From positions 1,209,374-1,273,373 of the forward strand of contig JAFLYY010000001.1 in NCBI GenBank assembly GCA_029785825.1: a DNA stretch of 64,000 nt, in the 5' to 3' direction. The notes beneath the pieces are model-generated. The model was not told the origin of the DNA. It did not search any database and saw nothing but the letters and a program-made list of their open reading frames with translations. This DNA is from Nitrososphaerota archaeon. GTDB lineage: Archaea > Thermoproteota > Nitrososphaeria > Nitrososphaerales > Gagatemarchaeaceae. Position numbers and translations under genes: made by a program. Shown here piece by piece: positions 63,222-64,000 of the stretch; the stretch's first letter is position 1; the number at the start of each line of letters is the position of its first letter.

Positions 63222-63680
63222 CTATTCCACTATCCTGAACGTCACCGGAGGGTTTCTGCGTGAGACCTCCATGAATATCTCGGCATGCATCACGCCCTGG
63301 TTCTTGCCCAGCACGTCGTAGACCGCCCGGTGCAGCTCATCCAGTGACTGTCCCTTGAGGTTGACGATGATGTCGAATCTTCCCGTCACCTCCCTTATCA
63401 GCCGCACTCCTTCGACCTTCTCGATCTCTCTCAGGACCGTTTCCCTCTGCTTCGGGTCGATGTTCAGGCCGGCCAGAGCCCCGGCCCTCATCCCGAGCCG
63501 GTCTTCGTTCACCATGACCGTGAACTTTTCGATGACGCCCCGCTTCTGGAGCCTCTTTATCCTGCTGTACATCACCGACAGGTTGACCCCCATTTCTCTG
63601 CTAAGCTTCGGGACGGACATCGATGCGTCCGCATAGAGAGAGGAGAGGATCCTCATGTCGAGGTCGTCCAGCCTAGCCAT
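63222..63680 (-). CDS. Lrp/AsnC-family transcriptional regulator
   Basis: 152 residues from ATG 63680, about 25 bases after TATA-like AGAAATATCTAGC. The helix-turn-helix is LDDLDMRILSSLYADASMSV, PKLSREMGVNLSVMYSRIKR, LQKRGVIEKF; the ligand-binding RAM domain is AGALAGLNIDPKQRETVLRE, RLIREVTGRFDIIVNLKGQS. Such regulators respond to amino acids or act as general controllers. The conserved 20-base motif at 63722-63741 sits upstream of its promoter. Confidence 0.92.
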   Translation of the reverse strand: MARLDDLDMRILSSLYADASMSVPKLSREMGVNLSVMYSRIKRLQKRGVIEKFTVMVNEDRLGMRAGALAGLNIDPKQRETVLREIEKVEGVRLIREVTGRFDIIVNLKGQSLDELHRAVYDVLGKNQGVMHAEIFMEVSRRNPPVTFRIVE

Positions 63681-63721
63681 GCCTTTTCGAGGGGTACGCT
63701 AGATATTTCTACTTTTCAGCG

Positions 63722-63741
63722 TTGATGGCCCGATGATTTGA
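63722..63741. repeat. copy 2 of a 20-bp promoter motif
   Basis: TTGATGGCCCGATGATTTGA is the second copy of the motif at 40446-40465. It lies between the lrp promoter and the end of the S6e gene; the sequence continues with ATGAA, repeating TTGATG. Confidence 0.5.
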
Positions 63742-63766
63742 TGAACTTCGGGCAGAATTGCAGAAC

Positions 63767-64000
63767 CTAAGCAGGCTTCGCTTCCACCAGCTTGCCGTTT
63801 AGCTGGTAGGTCTCCTCGGTGATGGTGTTCCCCCTGACGTACTTCCGCTTCTTCACCCCTTCTTCCTTCCCCCTGTACCCGACCCCCCTGGTCATGAGGA
63901 CGTAGTTCTTCCCGCCGCCGAGTGTGTCAGCCCTCATGGGGAAGCCTGCTTTGTCGCTTCCTCCCGTGATCATGAACTTCCCGGCGAGCCCTATGGTGGC
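63767..64000 (-). CDS. rps6e: ribosomal protein S6e, 5' end outside window
   Basis: The frame is open to the right edge. The visible 77 residues read ATIGLAGKFMITGGSDKAGF, PMRADTLGGGKNYVLMTRGV, GYRGKEEGVKKRKYVRGNTI, TEETYQLNGKLVEAKPA. ITGGSDKxGFPMR and RKxVRGNTIxEE are the S6e signatures. It is a small-subunit ribosomal protein; about 40-60 N-terminal residues lie outside. Confidence 0.93.
   Translation of the reverse strand, partial: ATIGLAGKFMITGGSDKAGFPMRADTLGGGKNYVLMTRGVGYRGKEEGVKKRKYVRGNTITEETYQLNGKLVEAKPA

Noticed and set aside
1-64000. CRISPR arrays, insertion sequences, rRNA genes or prophage
   Set aside because: No regularly spaced repeats, transposase-like proteins, terminal inverted repeats, rRNA sequence or phage structural genes were seen; the RadA intein is the only selfish element.

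Overview
This 64 kb window is archaeal DNA, GC-rich and gene-dense. It carries RadA rather than RecA, aIF2-gamma, RNA polymerase subunit E', Spt4, ribosomal proteins S24e, S27ae and S6e, the archaeal GTP-dependent dephospho-CoA kinase, archaeal TyrRS and AsnRS, and an intron-bearing tRNA. Many genes start with TTG or GTG about 25-30 bases after a TATA box and have no Shine-Dalgarno site, so leaderless transcripts look common. L13e-like and L22e-like ribosomal proteins, plus heme A/O synthases, a Rieske protein, superoxide dismutase and tetraether-type information genes, suggest an aerobic or facultatively aerobic member of the TACK archaea. A Nitrososphaeria (Thaumarchaeota)-like lineage is my inference; it cannot be proved from this window. 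No ammonia-oxidation genes are present.

Layout: 1-4.4 kb holds a cis-prenyltransferase (cut by the window edge), an L22e-like protein, two unknowns, a Nudix hydrolase, a PadR regulator and inositol-phosphate synthase. 4.4-18.5 kb holds a large surface protein, RadA with an intein in its P-loop, AsnRS, a ThiI paralogue, a glycosyltransferase, AMMECR1, a Mut7-C protein, TyrRS, heme A synthase, thioredoxin, ThiI and heme O synthase. At 18.55 kb lies a tRNA-Tyr with three introns. 19-24.7 kb holds a membrane-fused Rieske protein, small membrane proteins, L13e, OGG, a GSAM-like aminotransferase and SOD. 24.8-29 kb is a non-oxidative pentose-phosphate operon with a sugar kinase. 29.5-40.4 kb holds an MMPL transporter, surface-layer type proteins, a sugar nucleotidyltransferase and a MarR-controlled ABC exporter.

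Two regions stand out. At 40.5-45.2 kb a ModE-type regulator, a molybdate/tungstate ABC transporter and two amino-acid-kinase-fold proteins resembling the two subunits of the bacterial molybdenum storage protein form what looks like a complete archaeal uptake-and-storage locus for molybdenum or tungsten. At 45.5-54.7 kb one tightly overlapping operon encodes a four-subunit 2-oxoacid:ferredoxin oxidoreductase, a double and split HdrA, an HdrC-HdrB fusion and both ETF subunits. This predicts a route for electrons from 2-oxoacids through ferredoxin and flavins to ETF, and it is divergent from a regulator with three closely spaced cysteines.

The right end (56-64 kb) is a housekeeping block: aIF2-gamma, PIN protein, NadE, RpoE', Spt4, dephospho-CoA kinase, S24e and S27ae, followed by a nucleotidyltransferase-kinase fusion, a small HExxH metallopeptidase, an Lrp regulator and the end of S6e. 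No CRISPR array, rRNA or insertion sequence was seen.
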